A DNA stretch of 5,869 bases from Nocardioidaceae bacterium (GTDB lineage Bacteria > Actinomycetota > Actinomycetes > Propionibacteriales > Nocardioidaceae), in the NCBI GenBank assembly GCA_013696065.1, contig JACCZJ010000240.1:1-5869 (forward strand), written 5' to 3'. Positions 5,665 to 5,869 of the stretch are shown piece after piece. The position numbers were made by a program, and so were the translations under genes. Below the pieces are notes generated by a model. It was given only the letters and a program-made list of their open reading frames with translations, made no database searches and was not told the origin of the DNA. How positions within the stretch are numbered: position 1 is the first letter of the stretch; the number at the start of each line of letters is the position of its first letter.

Positions 5665-5706
5665 GATCCGAGTCATACGTCGCCAGAGCGACGCCACAGT
5701 CGGATC
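5665..5706. terminator. Nested two-stem hairpin, likely bidirectional terminator
   Basis: The outer arms GATCCGA (5665-5671) and TCGGATC (5700-5706) are perfectly complementary (7 bp). Inside them, CGTCGC (5678-5683) and GCGACG (5688-5693) form a perfect 6-bp stem with a CAGA loop. The two stems are separated by a symmetrical 6 x 6 nt internal loop. It lies 33 nt past the SDR stop and 17 nt past the stop of the convergent RDD gene. It has no U-tract on either strand, so it is an actinobacterial-type hairpin terminator rather than a classic intrinsic one; this function is inferred. Confidence 0.65.
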
Positions 5707-5718
5707 CATCACAGGGGT

Positions 5719-5731
5719 GCCGCCTAGCGGC
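5719..5731. repeat. Small inverted repeat over the RDD stop codon
   Basis: GCCGC (5719-5723) and GCGGC (5727-5731) are complementary with a 3-nt loop containing the RDD stop codon (CTA on the + strand). It may add to termination on the minus strand, but such short GC-rich palindromes arise often by chance here. Confidence 0.35.
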
Positions 5732-5869
5732 GGACGGCGATGGAGTCGACGGCGAGGTCGTGGAGGCCCTGTTGATCCCGGTTGTAGACCAGAGGTGGGA
5801 TCACCAGGCAGATGAGCGCGGTGCGCAGCAAGGTGCGGAAGATGTCGAGCGGCTCTCCCGCTGTACGCC
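5724..5869 (-). CDS. RDD family membrane protein, C-terminal part (partial)
   Basis: The reverse strand has an open frame entering from the window edge and ending with TAG at 5726-5724. It gives 47 residues: a segment starting RTAGEPLDIFR, a hydrophobic stretch LLRTALICLVIPPLVYN that is probably the last transmembrane helix, then NRDQQGLHDLAVDSIAVRR. The D/R-x-x-x-G-L-H-D-x-x-x-x-x-x-V-V/A ending is the usual C-terminal signature of RDD domain proteins, small multi-TM proteins of mostly unknown role. The N-terminal part with the Arg-Asp-Asp motif is outside the window. It converges on the SDR gene. In actinobacteria an RDD gene often lies near lipA and DUF4191. It was too short to be found by length alone and rests on this motif match. 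Confidence 0.75.
   Translation of the reverse strand, partial: RTAGEPLDIFRTLLRTALICLVIPPLVYNRDQQGLHDLAVDSIAVRR

Noticed and set aside
1..5869. tRNA, rRNA, insertion sequence or phage attachment features
   Set aside because: I saw no cloverleaf, rRNA-like sequence, transposase motif or paired terminal inverted repeats in the window.

Overview
The window is GC-rich, mostly protein-coding DNA with strong third-position G/C bias, GTG starts and short intergenic gaps. Together with an actinobacterial-type LipA N-terminus and a DUF4191 membrane protein directly downstream, this points to a high-GC actinobacterium. A Micrococcales/Propionibacteriales relative is my guess; nothing in the window fixes the genus.

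Left part (1-2712): the window opens at the apparent last codons of an upstream gene that overlaps by four bases (ATGA) an ABC-2 type transporter permease. Next comes lipA (lipoyl synthase), whose GTG start lies 7 nt after a TAGGCT -10-like box, the arrangement expected for a leaderless transcript. A DUF4191 two-TM membrane protein of unknown function follows, as it usually does after lipA in actinobacteria. lipB, a frequent neighbour of lipA, is not in the window.

Middle and right part (2713-5631): three same-strand genes form a compact cassette: a COG2907-type FAD/NAD(P)-binding amine-oxidase-fold oxidoreductase, a DUF1365 protein, and a short-chain dehydrogenase/reductase (SDR). DUF1365 and the SDR overlap by ATGA. 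This trio is the core of a known but poorly understood bacterial gene neighbourhood that usually also carries a cyclopropane-fatty-acyl-phospholipid-synthase-like methyltransferase and is thought to modify membrane lipids. No methyltransferase is present between these three genes here. The FAD gene lacks a convincing start codon. The FAD-DUF1365 junction is filled by a 24-bp tandem repeat that reiterates the end of the FAD gene, stop codon included.

Right edge (5632-5869): a strong nested hairpin, probably a bidirectional terminator, separates the cassette from the convergent C-terminal end of an RDD-family membrane protein on the minus strand. In many actinobacteria an RDD gene lies close to lipA-DUF4191, so the cassette appears to sit inside an otherwise conserved neighbourhood. 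The most interesting items are this cassette and its placement, the tandem repeat, and the FAD gene's anomalous 5' end.
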